This document shows, piece by piece, positions 14,510 to 23,061 of a stretch of 48,225 nt of DNA. Source of the stretch: Bacillota bacterium. GTDB taxonomy: Bacteria > Bacillota > Bacilli > Paenibacillales > Paenibacillaceae. The stretch spans positions 1 to 48,225 of the forward strand of contig JAEZCJ010000024.1 in NCBI GenBank assembly GCA_023433615.1, in the 5' to 3' direction. The position numbers were made by a program, and so were the translations under genes. The first letter of the stretch is position 1. Every line of letters begins with the position of its first letter. A model generated the notes under the pieces. It did no database searches. It saw only the letters and a list, made by a program, of their open reading frames with translations, and was not told the DNA's origin.

Positions 14510-15907
14510 ATGCTGTTCAACTCCTATGTATTCATATTCGCTTTCTTCCCTGTTACGGTGACCGGCTACTTCCTGCTCAATCGTTATCGCCTGACGTATG
14601 CCGCCAAGGTATGGCTCGCGCTTGCGTCGCTCGTCTTCTACGGCTGGTGGGACGTCAAGTATGTGCCGCTCATTCTCGCCTCGATCGGCTTCAACTACTT
14701 GGTAGGACGCCTCCTGCAGGCCGCATCCGAGCCTTCATCGCGGCTGCATCAACGCAAGAAGCTGCTGCTCACGCTCGGCATCTTAGGCAACCTGCTGCTG
14801 CTCGGCTACTACAAGTACGCCGACTTCCTGCTCGAGAACGTGAACGCGCTCACCGGCAGCGCCGTCCCGCTGCTGCAGCTCGTGCTGCCGCTCGGGATCA
14901 GCTTCTTCACGTTCACGCAGATCGCTTTTCTCGTGGACGCCTACAAGGGCAAAGCCAAGGAATACAACATCGTCAACTACATCCTGTTCGTCACGTTCTA
15001 CCCGCATCTCATCGCCGGTCCGATTCTGCACCACGGCGAGATGATGCCGCAGTTCGACCGCCCGCGCGCCAAGCTGTGGAATTGGAAGAACGCGGCCGCA
15101 GGCGCGTACGTATTCTGCATCGGCCTGTTCAAAAAAGTCGTCATCGCCGACACCTTCGCCGAATTCGCCAACGACGGGTTCCGCGAAGCGCATACGTTCG
15201 TGGATTCCTGGGTCGCTTCGCTGTCCTACACGTTCCAGCTGTACTTCGACTTCAGCGGGTATACGGACATGGCCATCGGCATCGCGCTCCTGTTCAACAT
15301 CCGGCTGCCGCAGAACTTCAATTCGCCGTACAAGGCGCTCAGCATCCAGGATTTTTGGCGCCGTTGGCACATGACGCTCAGCCGCTGGCTGCGCGACTAC
15401 TTGTACATTCCGCTCGGCGGCAACCGCAAGGGCGAATTCAATACGCTGCGCAACCTAATGCTGACGTTCGTCATCGGCGGCATCTGGCACGGCGCGGGCT
15501 GGACGTTCTTGTTCTGGGGCTTCCTGCACGGCGCGGCGCAGATCGTCCATCGACTCTGGACGAAGTGGGCACGCCCGATGCCGATGTGGCTCGCGTGGTT
15601 CATCACGTTCATGTTCATCAACGTGACCTGGGTGTTCTTCCGCGCGGAGAGCTGGGCGCAGGCAACCCGCATCCTGAAAGGGATGGCCGGCATGAACGGC
15701 ATCGTGCTCGGCGAGGCTCGCGGCCACTTGCTCGCGATCGCGCTGATTGCCATATTCCTGCCCATCGTGCTCTTTACCCGCAATTCCTCCGAACGGGAAC
15801 GCGATTTCCGCCCCGGCTGGAAAGTCGGGATCGCAATGGCCGTACTGTTCGTCATCTCGCTGATGTATTTTAACCGCATCACCGAATTCCTGTACTTCAA
15901 TTTCTAA
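14510..15907 (+). CDS. MBOAT O-acetyltransferase (AlgI/DltB-like)
   Basis: 465 residues with around ten membrane segments. The MBOAT core is clear: FYPHLIAGPILHH, FDFSGYTDMAIGIALLFNI, NFNSPYKALSIQDFWRRWH, LSRWLRDYLYIPLGGNRKG, and the catalytic His in GGIWHGAGWTF (about residue 327). It moves an acetyl group from the cytoplasm across the membrane for O-acetylation of an exported polysaccharide. The following gene encodes the secreted partner, so the pair parallels AlgI/AlgJ or PatA/PatB. ATG 14510 has GAGGAC upstream, with spacing of about 13. The acceptor polymer is not known; no synthesis genes are adjacent. Confidence 0.94.
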   Translation: MLFNSYVFIFAFFPVTVTGYFLLNRYRLTYAAKVWLALASLVFYGWWDVKYVPLILASIGFNYLVGRLLQAASEPSSRLHQRKKLLLTLGILGNLLLLGYYKYADFLLENVNALTGSAVPLLQLVLPLGISFFTFTQIAFLVDAYKGKAKEYNIVNYILFVTFYPHLIAGPILHHGEMMPQFDRPRAKLWNWKNAAAGAYVFCIGLFKKVVIADTFAEFANDGFREAHTFVDSWVASLSYTFQLYFDFSGYTDMAIGIALLFNIRLPQNFNSPYKALSIQDFWRRWHMTLSRWLRDYLYIPLGGNRKGEFNTLRNLMLTFVIGGIWHGAGWTFLFWGFLHGAAQIVHRLWTKWARPMPMWLAWFITFMFINVTWVFFRAESWAQATRILKGMAGMNGIVLGEARGHLLAIALIAIFLPIVLFTRNSSERERDFRPGWKVGIAMAVLFVISLMYFNRITEFLYFNF

Positions 15908-15924
15908 GGGAGGCGTACCTGTTC

Positions 15925-17427
15925 ATGTCCTCGACTTCATCCGATACCCGCAAGCCGCTTCCCGGACAAGCCCGACCCGTACGGCGCAATTCACGCTACA
16001 AGAAGACGCTGGCGGCGTTCATCGCAGGCAGCATCCTGCTGTCCGCCCTGCTCGTCCTGACGGCGTTCGTCCTCGACCCGCTGCAGGTGTACCGCAAGGC
16101 CGAGTGGTACAGCCCGGTTTTCTCGACCGAGCAGCGCTACCAGAACCCGGGCCTCGCCCTCCACTACGACTACGACACCATCATTATCGGCACGTCGATG
16201 ACGGAGAACTTTCTCCCGTCCAAGGTGGATGCCGCAATCGGCGGCAAGACGATGAAGCTGTCCATACGCGGCTCGACGGCCGGCGAGCATTACGAGATCG
16301 CGAAGCTCGCGCTCGATACCGGCAAGGTGAAGACCGTGATCTGGGGGCTGGATTATTTCTCGCTGAAATCCGGCGTGCGCGACGATCAGGGTCCGTTCCC
16401 GTTCTACTTGTACGACAACAACTTCTTGAACGACTATAAATACTGGTTCAACGAGTCGACGTACGAACAACTGTTCAAGGGGCTGGCGAAGCAGGTCCGC
16501 ACAGGCAAGCATCAAGATCTCGAGACGCTCTACAATTGGCATGCCGCGTCGGCATTCAGCGAATTCCTCGTCGTGAAGCACTTCCGGGAGGCGCGCAACG
16601 AGGAGGCGTATTTCAGCCTGAACGAGGATCCGCTCGAGGACATTCAAGCAAGCTTCGACCAGTATATCCTGTCGCTGGTGGAGGCCTACCCGGACGTGGA
16701 ATTCAAGTTCTACTATCCGCCGTACAGCATTCTTCGCCAAGTGGTGTGGAAGGAGACGAATCCGGAGCGGTACGAGAACCAGCTCACGATGAAAAAATGG
16801 ATGTACGAGCGCTTCAATCGGCACGCTAATGCGGAAGTGTACGATTTTCAGGCCGAGGCGGTATGGACATTCGATCTGGACTTGTACAAGGACATGTCCC
16901 ACCATTCGCAGGACGTGAACACATGGATCGCTGAAGCGATCGCCCGTCGGGACCCGCACTATCTCGTAACGGCGGACAATGTGGACAGCATGAACGAGAC
17001 GCTTCGTCAGCAAGTTGAGCAAGCGGTGGTCGACAGCGAGAACCGCTTGCACAAGTATGAGGTTGCGGTGCGTGCAGGCGAAGCCGGTCAGGAGCAGGCA
17101 GCCGCGTTCAGCAAGCGCGAGATCGCGGGCGGAGGCGAGCTAATGGTTCCGGTCAAGGAAGCGATAGTTGTGCTCGGTGCGGAACTCGGCTGGGACCAAG
17201 CGACCCAGACGCTGACGCTGCGGAGAGGCGAGATCGAGCTCTCGATGGCTGTAGGGAGCGAGAAGGGTTTGCTGAACGGCGAGGAGACCGCGATCGCGAA
17301 CCCGGCTAAGCTCGAGCGGGGCACGACCTATGTGCCGCTAGCATTCGTAGCGGAAGCGCTCGGCTGGGATGCGGCGTACACGCCGATGACGGATCGGCTG
17401 CACAAGCTTGTGCTGTCGCCCGATTAA
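15925..17427 (+). CDS. AlgJ-like SGNH acetyltransferase fused to a copper amine oxidase N-terminal domain
   Basis: 500 residues. A basic N-terminus and one membrane segment (about 28-50) anchor it outside the cell. The SGNH-like domain has the nucleophile Ser91 in IIIGTSMTENF, and Asp323/His326 in YKDMSHHS as the remaining triad. It would take acetyl from the MBOAT partner encoded 17 bases upstream and transfer it to the polymer. After a helical linker (about 345-400), residues ~405-498 form a Cu_amine_oxidN1-type domain (VPVKEAIVVLGAELGWD, YVPLAFVAEALGWD), a wall-associated module common in Paenibacillus that does not itself imply amine oxidase activity. AAGGGAGG lies 11 bases before the ATG. 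No terminator is seen until the shared one at 17700. Confidence 0.88.
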   Translation: MSSTSSDTRKPLPGQARPVRRNSRYKKTLAAFIAGSILLSALLVLTAFVLDPLQVYRKAEWYSPVFSTEQRYQNPGLALHYDYDTIIIGTSMTENFLPSKVDAAIGGKTMKLSIRGSTAGEHYEIAKLALDTGKVKTVIWGLDYFSLKSGVRDDQGPFPFYLYDNNFLNDYKYWFNESTYEQLFKGLAKQVRTGKHQDLETLYNWHAASAFSEFLVVKHFREARNEEAYFSLNEDPLEDIQASFDQYILSLVEAYPDVEFKFYYPPYSILRQVVWKETNPERYENQLTMKKWMYERFNRHANAEVYDFQAEAVWTFDLDLYKDMSHHSQDVNTWIAEAIARRDPHYLVTADNVDSMNETLRQQVEQAVVDSENRLHKYEVAVRAGEAGQEQAAAFSKREIAGGGELMVPVKEAIVVLGAELGWDQATQTLTLRRGEIELSMAVGSEKGLLNGEETAIANPAKLERGTTYVPLAFVAEALGWDAAYTPMTDRLHKLVLSPD

Positions 17428-17699
17428 TGGGCCGGGTCGCAGAGCATTACTATCTCGATGAAATCGTGTAAGAACCTGCCGCTAATTTCACCCGAATCGA
17501 GACTCCGGCAGAATTAGATGCATTTCCTACCACTATTCACGGCAATAAGTGCGGATCCAGGCTTATCAGCAAGATATAGTGGTACTTTTATTCGCTACCA
17601 AACGAACAAGGTTCGACCCTAATTATCTGTAGGAAATCCCGCAAATTATCTCGATAGCCAAGGCTGCAATTATGCCGGCTGCACAATTTTCTCCCTGAA
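17428..17699. repeat. Intergenic AT-rich stretch with second-family repeat motifs
   Basis: No gene is seen. On the minus strand, 17491-17466 reads GTGAAATTAGCGGCAG and onward, and 17540-17520 reads GTGAATAGTGGTAGGAAATG: two related motifs about 50 bases apart. A close relative, GAAATTAGTGGTAGAAAA, occurs at 42733-42751 in another intergenic gap, and GTGTAAGAA is also shared by both sites. These appear to be members of a short dispersed repeat. Confidence 0.45.
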
Positions 17700-17739
17700 A
17701 GGGCAATAAGGGGCAGCATTCGCTGCCCCTTATTGCCCT
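17700..17739. terminator. Bidirectional terminator
   Basis: AGGGCAATAAGGGGCAGC (17700-17717) pairs perfectly with 17722-17739 around ATTC: an 18-bp stem. It separates the convergent SGNH and DinB-like genes. U-rich sequence follows on both strands (TTATAGCTC; TTTCAGG). Confidence 0.85.
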
Positions 17740-17767
17740 GTTATAGCTCTTATTACCGACTAGTCCC

Positions 17768-18301
17768 TCACACCACCAAATACTTATTCCGAATCACGTT
17801 CGCGTGATGCCGTTCATGCCCGGCTATAATATAAGCCGCCGCACGTGCGCTGAGCCGGACGCCGTTGAACTCGCCGCGCCGCAGCAGCTCTTCATCGGTC
17901 AGATGCGCGAGCAAGCTCAAGGTCGATTCGCGCACGGCCGAATAATCCCGCAGCACGTCAGCTAACGGCAACCGGTCATGCGGCGAATTCGCAGCGAATG
18001 CGTCACGGTCATAGCCTGCGAATGCCGGCGCGTCCCCGCGCGCGATCCGCAGCAGCCGATACTGCCATACCCGTTCCAGATCCACGACATGCCCCATCAC
18101 CGTACGCAGGCTCCATTTGCCCTCGGCATACCGATAGCCGGCCTGCTCTTCCGTAAGCCCGCCCAGCAGCTCGCGTACATCCGCCTCTTGGCTGCGAAGC
18201 GCTGCTGCAAGACTGCCGTCCTGTACTAGATTTATGTAGCGTTCAGCCATCGCCGGATACTCGTCTGCAGCCGGTTTCCCCATCCAACTTCTCTCCATCA
18301 T
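17768..18301 (-). CDS. DinB-superfamily protein
   Basis: 177 residues from ATG 18301, which has GGGGGAG about 6 bases upstream; a longer frame from 18373 overlaps the region just past the kinase stop without a site. The four-helix DinB/YfiT fold is indicated by KWSLRTVMGHVVDLERVWQYR and GHERHHANVIRNKYL, whose His residues (one in GHVVDLE, two near the C-terminus) form the metal site. Members include thiol (bacillithiol) S-transferases and uncharacterised metal-dependent hydrolases. It lies 58 bases downstream of a histidine kinase on the same strand, so readthrough is possible. Substrate unknown. Confidence 0.88.
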   Translation of the reverse strand: MMERSWMGKPAADEYPAMAERYINLVQDGSLAAALRSQEADVRELLGGLTEEQAGYRYAEGKWSLRTVMGHVVDLERVWQYRLLRIARGDAPAFAGYDRDAFAANSPHDRLPLADVLRDYSAVRESTLSLLAHLTDEELLRRGEFNGVRLSARAAAYIIAGHERHHANVIRNKYLVV

Positions 18302-18359
18302 AGCCACTCCCCCACTCTCCTGTTCTTCCAAACGCATGGCCGTCGCAGCCGCACTCCGT

Positions 18360-19913
18360 TCATGCAGCTCCATCCCCGTCGGCCGCAGCCGGCAGGCGCA
18401 GCGTGAACACGCTGCCTGCGCCCTTCTCGCTATGCAGACTCAGATCGCCGCCCAAGAGCCGTGCCAACTGCTCGCTGATCGACAGTCCCAGCCCGGTCCC
18501 GCCGTATTTGCGGTTAATCGCGCCGTCGCCCTGCTGGAACGCTTCGAAGATCATCCGCTGCTTGTCCGCCTCGATCCCGATGCCCGTGTCATGCACCGCA
18601 AACGCAATCCACTTCCTCTGCTCCAACTGCCCGCCATCGCTCGCCTCGCCGCCGGCAGCTTCTTCCGCATTGGCAGCTTCCGCTCCTAATGCAGAGGCTC
18701 TGCGTGCCCTTAGCGGCGCCGAGCGGCTGCGCTTCGGCTGAGGCTGCGGCTCCGTATCGGCGATCTCCAGCGAAACCGTCAAGCGTACCGTGCCTTGTTC
18801 CGTGAATTTGAAGGCGTTCGCGAGCAGGTTGCGCAGAATCTGATTCATCCGCAATCCGTCCGATTCGATTAGCTTAGGCACATCGGCCCCGACCTCGACG
18901 ACGAACGCCACGTTTTTCTGCTCGGCCATCGGCATGAACTGATGGTACAAGAGGTTCACCGCGTCTTCGACGGCCACCGTCTCGCGCACGATGTCCATTT
19001 TCCCCGCCTCGACCTTGGACAGATCCAGAATATCGTTGATCAGCTGCAGCAGATCGTTGCCGGACGCATGGATCAGCTCGGCATAACGAATGTCTTCTTG
19101 CTGGTTCCGGCCTCGCAGCTCTTCGTTATCCAGGATCAGCTGCGACAGCAGAATGATGCTGTTCAGCGGCGTCTTCAATTCATGCGACATATTCGCCATG
19201 AATTCCGATTTATAACGCGAGGCGAGCAGCAGTTGCCTTGCCTTCTCCTCCAGCTCCCGCTTCGCCTGGCGCAGCTCCCTCGTCTGCCTTCGAAGCAGCA
19301 GGTTCATCGAACGAAGCTCGTCCGCGCGCCGCTGTTCCTTATAGAAGTCGCGGATGATGACGATGAAGAAGCCGCATAGCACGATGCCGAGCGGATAAGT
19401 GATCACGGCAATCTCGAATAGGTACTCGCGCCATGGCAGCACGCCGAACATCGCGATCAGCGTAATCTGCACCGTATTTAGCGTGACCGTAGCTACCGCC
19501 GCTCTGACGGCATACGACCAGCCGCTGCGCCGAAACCACACGACGAGCGCCGCCGCGACCAGCCCCATTACGATGGCATTGGAGAGGCCGACAACGGCCG
19601 CGGAGTTCATCCCGTTCAGCGTGAGCCGAAACAAGCCGATGCCTGTCCCGATGACGATTAAGAGGCGAGGATCGCGAAAGATCAGCGTCCCGAACGCAAT
19701 CGGCAGCACGCGGAGGTCGAATATCGCCGTCTCGTGAATGCGGGAGCCGAATAGCATCGTCAGCCAGCCGGCCACGATGAAGATGACGACGGCCGCCGCT
19801 TCTTTCACGGGATGGGATGCTTGCGCGAGTATGTATTTATAGCCGAGATTGAACAGGTATGCGCAAGTCACGAGCACGGCCAAATTGGTCAACAACGCCT
19901 TGATTACGTCCAT
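18360..19913 (-). CDS. 5TM-LYT sensor histidine kinase
   Basis: About 517 residues. Residues 1-195 form a LytS-type 5TM receptor (DLRVLPIAFGTLIFRDPRLLI and LSNAIVMGLVAAALVVWF). A coiled linker leads to HisKA with YKSEFMANMSHELKTPLN. HATPase_c has NLLANAFKFTEQG, HDTGIGIEADKQ, FEAFQQGDGAINRKYGGTG and LGLSISEQLARLLGG. About 55 residues of Arg/Ala/Glu-rich low-complexity sequence (around PQPQPKRSRSAPLRARRASA through AGGEASDGGQ) interrupt the ATPase domain between the N-box strand and the G1 box. No receiver domain or regulator gene is adjacent. ATG 19913 has GGGAG 10 bases upstream; GTG 19922 is too close to that site. Confidence 0.9.
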   Translation of the reverse strand: MDVIKALLTNLAVLVTCAYLFNLGYKYILAQASHPVKEAAAVVIFIVAGWLTMLFGSRIHETAIFDLRVLPIAFGTLIFRDPRLLIVIGTGIGLFRLTLNGMNSAAVVGLSNAIVMGLVAAALVVWFRRSGWSYAVRAAVATVTLNTVQITLIAMFGVLPWREYLFEIAVITYPLGIVLCGFFIVIIRDFYKEQRRADELRSMNLLLRRQTRELRQAKRELEEKARQLLLASRYKSEFMANMSHELKTPLNSIILLSQLILDNEELRGRNQQEDIRYAELIHASGNDLLQLINDILDLSKVEAGKMDIVRETVAVEDAVNLLYHQFMPMAEQKNVAFVVEVGADVPKLIESDGLRMNQILRNLLANAFKFTEQGTVRLTVSLEIADTEPQPQPKRSRSAPLRARRASALGAEAANAEEAAGGEASDGGQLEQRKWIAFAVHDTGIGIEADKQRMIFEAFQQGDGAINRKYGGTGLGLSISEQLARLLGGDLSLHSEKGAGSVFTLRLPAAADGDGAA

Positions 19914-19994
19914 TTGGTTCACGCTCCCATGGACTATTGTATCAGAGCCGCCATCAGCCGGACTACAGGACCAAGGAAGCGCTTTGACATGCCT

Positions 19995-20732
19995 TCATTC
20001 GACTTTTCGAGCGTACATCCGGTATAGCTGCCAGAAGAATAAGCTGGTCAGCGACAATCCCGCTGACACCGCGCAGAGTGCGGACACGACATCGCTCCCG
20101 TTCTCGCTGCCGAGCGCCAAGAGCTTGGCTGCCCAATAACCAGGCAACAGCGTGCCGGCTATTTGCCATGGCCAAGGCGCAAAGAAGGCCAGCACAGGCG
20201 CGAATACGACCAGGCCTGCCAGCTTAGAGATCGCCAGCCCTTCGATTTTATTGCCCGCGCATGCTGCCAGGAGAAGCGAGTACAGCGGCGTCTGAATCGC
20301 TGACAGCAGGCTTGCCGACAGCGTGAGCAGCCTGCCTGCTTCGTCAAGCCCGCTGCCGAAGCCCAGTAGGACTGTCCATAGCAAGGCCAATGCAAGCGGC
20401 AGCGATAAGCGATGCCTCACATATCCTGCCTTGCCAAGCGGCGTTACCGCGAGGCAAGCAATCAGCCGCTCATCCCGTTCCTCAAGCATGACGAACCCGG
20501 CCAACATGCCGAGCAAGAGCGGCACCAGCTGCAGGGCAAATGCCAGCGCGAACGAACCATGTTCCGCTATCGAGATGCCGAAGCGATCGCCCAGCATATC
20601 GTCCGCGGCAGGCAGGCCATACCGCAATGCCGCCAACAGGAGCGGCGGCGCGAGCCACGCGAAGCCAAGCATCGGATCGCGCAGCATGCTCTTCATGTCG
20701 AAGCGTACCAGGCTTAACGACATCCCCCTCAT
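19995..20732 (-). CDS. ABC-2 type exporter permease, second subunit
   Basis: 245 residues with about six membrane segments, starting MRGMSLSLVRFDMKSMLRDPM, typical of fluoroquinolone/drug-export ABC-2 permeases. The segments include FALAFALQLVPLLLGMLAGFVML and LAGLVVFAPVLAFF. ATG 20732 overlaps the stop of the preceding permease (ATGA) and has GGGAGGAA upstream; a longer frame to 21128 is antisense noise within the neighbour. It forms a transporter with the other permease and the ATPase. The substrate is unknown. Confidence 0.87.
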   Translation of the reverse strand: MRGMSLSLVRFDMKSMLRDPMLGFAWLAPPLLLAALRYGLPAADDMLGDRFGISIAEHGSFALAFALQLVPLLLGMLAGFVMLEERDERLIACLAVTPLGKAGYVRHRLSLPLALALLWTVLLGFGSGLDEAGRLLTLSASLLSAIQTPLYSLLLAACAGNKIEGLAISKLAGLVVFAPVLAFFAPWPWQIAGTLLPGYWAAKLLALGSENGSDVVSALCAVSAGLSLTSLFFWQLYRMYARKVE

Positions 20733-21439
20733 GACTTCCTCCCTTCTCCGATGCGGTGCATAATATGCCGATCGAACTCGCGGCGAGTCCACAAGCAGGC
20801 AATCCCGATCCAGAAGATCAGCACGAGACAACTGAACAAGCAATCGCTCGAAGCAACAGGCAAGAACGCCGCGTCGAGCAGCGTCAGCGACCCCCATGTA
20901 GGCAGGAGCCGCCACAAGGGACTCTCCAGCAAACCGAAATAAGGTATAAGCGGCAGCAAGAATGGCAGCGAGTAGAAGGCGGATTGCAGGAAGAAGCCGT
21001 TCACGGAACGGCTCTTCACGGCAACTCCAAGACCGAGCGTCGTGAAGAACATCGCGGTCAGCCCTGTCGATGTTACGATCCCCCATAATTTCGCGGTGAG
21101 GCCGAAGGTCGCCGCGTGGATCACGCACGCCGACAGCACGGCCAAGAGCGACAGGGACAGCGTCTTCGACGCGATATATTCGAACGGTCTGAACGGCGTC
21201 ACGAACAGACTGTCATAGACGCCCTGTCCCCGCTCCAGCAGCACCAGCCCCCCGATAAAATAAAAGCCGAGCGCGCTTGGATCCGAGAAGGTCAGCATCC
21301 GACTCGCGAGTTCGCGCGCGTCGGCAGGAATGACCTGCAGAAGAACGATATAGGCCGTGCATACGAACGCATACGCCGTGTAGAAGCCATGTCGCAATTG
21401 CAGCCGCATATCCGATCGGATCGACGCTGCGAGCCTCAT
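20729..21439 (-). CDS. ABC-2 type exporter permease, first subunit
   Basis: 236 residues with about six membrane segments: FYTAYAFVCTAYIVLLQVIP, ALGFYFIGGLVLLERGQGVYDSLFVTP, LLAVLSACVIHAATF and YSLPFLLPLIPYFG. The motif ERGQGVYDSLFVTPFRPFEYI resembles the loop seen in ABC-2 permeases of antibiotic or lipid exporters. It overlaps the ATPase gene upstream by ATGA and the second permease downstream by ATGA, so the three are translationally coupled. Confidence 0.87.
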   Translation of the reverse strand: MRLAASIRSDMRLQLRHGFYTAYAFVCTAYIVLLQVIPADARELASRMLTFSDPSALGFYFIGGLVLLERGQGVYDSLFVTPFRPFEYIASKTLSLSLLAVLSACVIHAATFGLTAKLWGIVTSTGLTAMFFTTLGLGVAVKSRSVNGFFLQSAFYSLPFLLPLIPYFGLLESPLWRLLPTWGSLTLLDAAFLPVASSDCLFSCLVLIFWIGIACLWTRREFDRHIMHRIGEGRKS

Positions 21440-22290
21440 GACAAGCCTCTTCCCGTCACATCGATGAAGATTTGTTCGAGCGAGGGCTCCTGCGAATGCA
21501 GCGTGTCGATCGGCTGACGGCGAAGCAGGCCGATGAAATCCGCATTGTCTCCGATGCCGTTCATGTCGAAGCTCCGCGACTCGCGCGAGCCTTCCGCCGT
21601 ATATTCCACGATAATCCGCCTGCCCCCTCTCCCGAGCATCAGATTGCGAGGCGTATCGATGAGCGCCAGTCTCCCGTCCACGATGAAAGCCACGCGATCG
21701 CAGAGCTCTTGCGCCGCCGTCATGTTATGCGTCGTGAGGATGACCGTCACGCCCTCATCCGCCTTCGCGCGAATGATAGCCTTCAGCATTCTGGCATTCA
21801 CCGGATCCAGCCCGGATGTCGGCTCGTCCAGGAACAGCGCCTCCGGCCGGTTGAGCAGCGCACGGCACAGGTTGAGCCGCATGCGCATGCCCTTCGAGTA
21901 ATCGGCTACCTTCGTGCGGGCATAGCCGCCCAGCCCAACCGACTCGAGGAGCGCCATCGGATCCTCAGTCTTGCCTGCGTACAGCGAACGGAACAGCGAC
22001 AGATTCTCCAGCGCAGTCAACCGGTTATAGAAGTTCGGGAACTCGAATGCGACTCCGATTCGCTCATAGTAGCCGCGATTCACCTGTCTCAGCTCTTGGC
22101 CGAACACGCGCACCTGTCCCTCATATCCCTTCAACGCGCCGATCAGAATTTTCTGCGTCGTGCTCTTCCCTGCTCCCGACGGACCAAGGAACCCCAATAT
22201 TTCGCCCTTTCCTATCGTAAAATCCAACCCCTGAAGCACTCGTCTGCCCTCGCCTGGGTACGTATACGCGAGCCCATTCACCTCGATCAA
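21436..22290 (-). CDS. ABC exporter ATP-binding protein
   Basis: About 284 residues. Walker A is GPSGAGKST, the Q-loop region is VAFEFPNFYNRLTALENL, the signature is YSKGMRMRL, Walker B is ALFLDEPTSGLD, and the switch is TTHNM. The YSKGM signature is normal for drug- and lantibiotic-type exporters. It powers the two ABC-2 permeases that follow. The likely start is TTG 22290, with AAGGGGGGGAG just upstream; an in-frame TTG at 22335 would overlap the TetR gene by 11 bases. The whole tetR-ATPase-permease-permease set is one operon. Confidence 0.92.
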   Translation of the reverse strand: MIEVNGLAYTYPGEGRRVLQGLDFTIGKGEILGFLGPSGAGKSTTQKILIGALKGYEGQVRVFGQELRQVNRGYYERIGVAFEFPNFYNRLTALENLSLFRSLYAGKTEDPMALLESVGLGGYARTKVADYSKGMRMRLNLCRALLNRPEALFLDEPTSGLDPVNARMLKAIIRAKADEGVTVILTTHNMTAAQELCDRVAFIVDGRLALIDTPRNLMLGRGGRRIIVEYTAEGSRESRSFDMNGIGDNADFIGLLRRQPIDTLHSQEPSLEQIFIDVTGRGLS

Positions 22291-22324
22291 GGCAACTCCC
22301 CCCCTTCTCGCCTCGCTCAGCGAA

Positions 22325-22927
22325 TCACGTCTCAAGAATCAGTTCATTGGCAATGCAGTCGATCAAGAGCGCCATCGTCCCCTCGTACCGCGCTTCTCCG
22401 ATCTGCTGCCGCTGAAGAGACAGTACAACCAGCGAGCGAATGACGCTTACGATCGCCTCCGGATCGCGCTTCGCCATCCACCCTTCCCGCTGGCCTCTCT
22501 CGATCACGGGCAGCAAATCGCCGGCATCGTCAATGAAGTTCGCTTGCAGCTTCTCCTCCGGAAGCTTGCGAAGCAGCGCCTCCATCACGTCTTGATCGAA
22601 TAATTGGCGCAGCAAGGGCCGCTCTTCGAAGAGTGCCAGAGATTGCTGCAGGAAGCGTTTGAACAAGGTCCTGTCGACCGTATCGGCCTCTTGCAGCGGC
22701 GCAATCATGAGCGCTCGCAGCTCGGATTCCTCTTCCTCGAGAATGTCGAAGTACAGCTCTTCCTTCGCGCTGTAGAACAGGTAGAAGGAACCTTGCGCGA
22801 TGCCTGCTGCCTTCGTGAGATCCGCCACGCTCGTCTTCTTAAGCCCAAGCGCCGAGAAGAGCCGCTTGCCTTGCTCCAGCAGCTTCCGCTGAATGATAGC
22901 CCGCTCTCTATCCGCGAACTTCCGCAT
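22325..22927 (-). CDS. TetR-family repressor of the ABC exporter
   Basis: 200 residues. The N-terminal helix-turn-helix is ALGLKKTSVADLTKAAGIAQGSFYLFYSAKEELY; the remainder is an all-helical ligand-binding domain. ATG 22927 has AAGAGGGGG upstream. It is the first gene of the exporter operon and probably represses its own promoter, which carries an inverted repeat over the -10. Inducer unknown, presumably the exported compound. Confidence 0.93.
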   Translation of the reverse strand: MRKFADRERAIIQRKLLEQGKRLFSALGLKKTSVADLTKAAGIAQGSFYLFYSAKEELYFDILEEEESELRALMIAPLQEADTVDRTLFKRFLQQSLALFEERPLLRQLFDQDVMEALLRKLPEEKLQANFIDDAGDLLPVIERGQREGWMAKRDPEAIVSVIRSLVVLSLQRQQIGEARYEGTMALLIDCIANELILET

Positions 22928-22946
22928 CTTCCGACCCCCTCTTAAT

Positions 22947-22990
22947 TATATGAATGATTTTATTATATATTCATATACTACGACTGGCAA
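22947..22990 (-). promoter_or_regulatory. tetR-ABC operon promoter with overlapping inverted repeat
   Basis: On the minus strand TTGCCA (22990-22985), a 17-base spacer and TATAAT (22967-22962) form a strong sigma-A promoter. TATATGAAT (22947-22955) and ATTCATATA (22969-22977) are perfect inverted arms that bracket the -10, as expected for a TetR operator. Confidence 0.75.
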
Positions 22991-23061
22991 TGCCGTTCGT
23001 CAATAGACAAAGAGCGTCGACAAGAGCCGTTCCTCTCGTCAACGCCCTTCCAGGCACGCCT

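Noticed and set aside
14389..15873. Long 494-codon open frame on the plus strand over the MBOAT gene
   Set aside because: Arg/His/Ala-rich translation with no domain; it is the +1 shadow of the well-supported MBOAT gene.
15991..17052. 353-codon minus-strand frame opposite the SGNH gene
   Set aside because: Antisense shadow in GC-rich DNA; no ribosome site or recognisable domain.
21436..22290. ABC ATPase signature YSKGM instead of LSGGQ as an anomaly
   Set aside because: This form is common among antibiotic- and lantibiotic-type exporters.
21472..22443. 323-codon plus-strand frame opposite the ABC ATPase
   Set aside because: Antisense shadow; the ATPase on the minus strand has all nucleotide-binding motifs.
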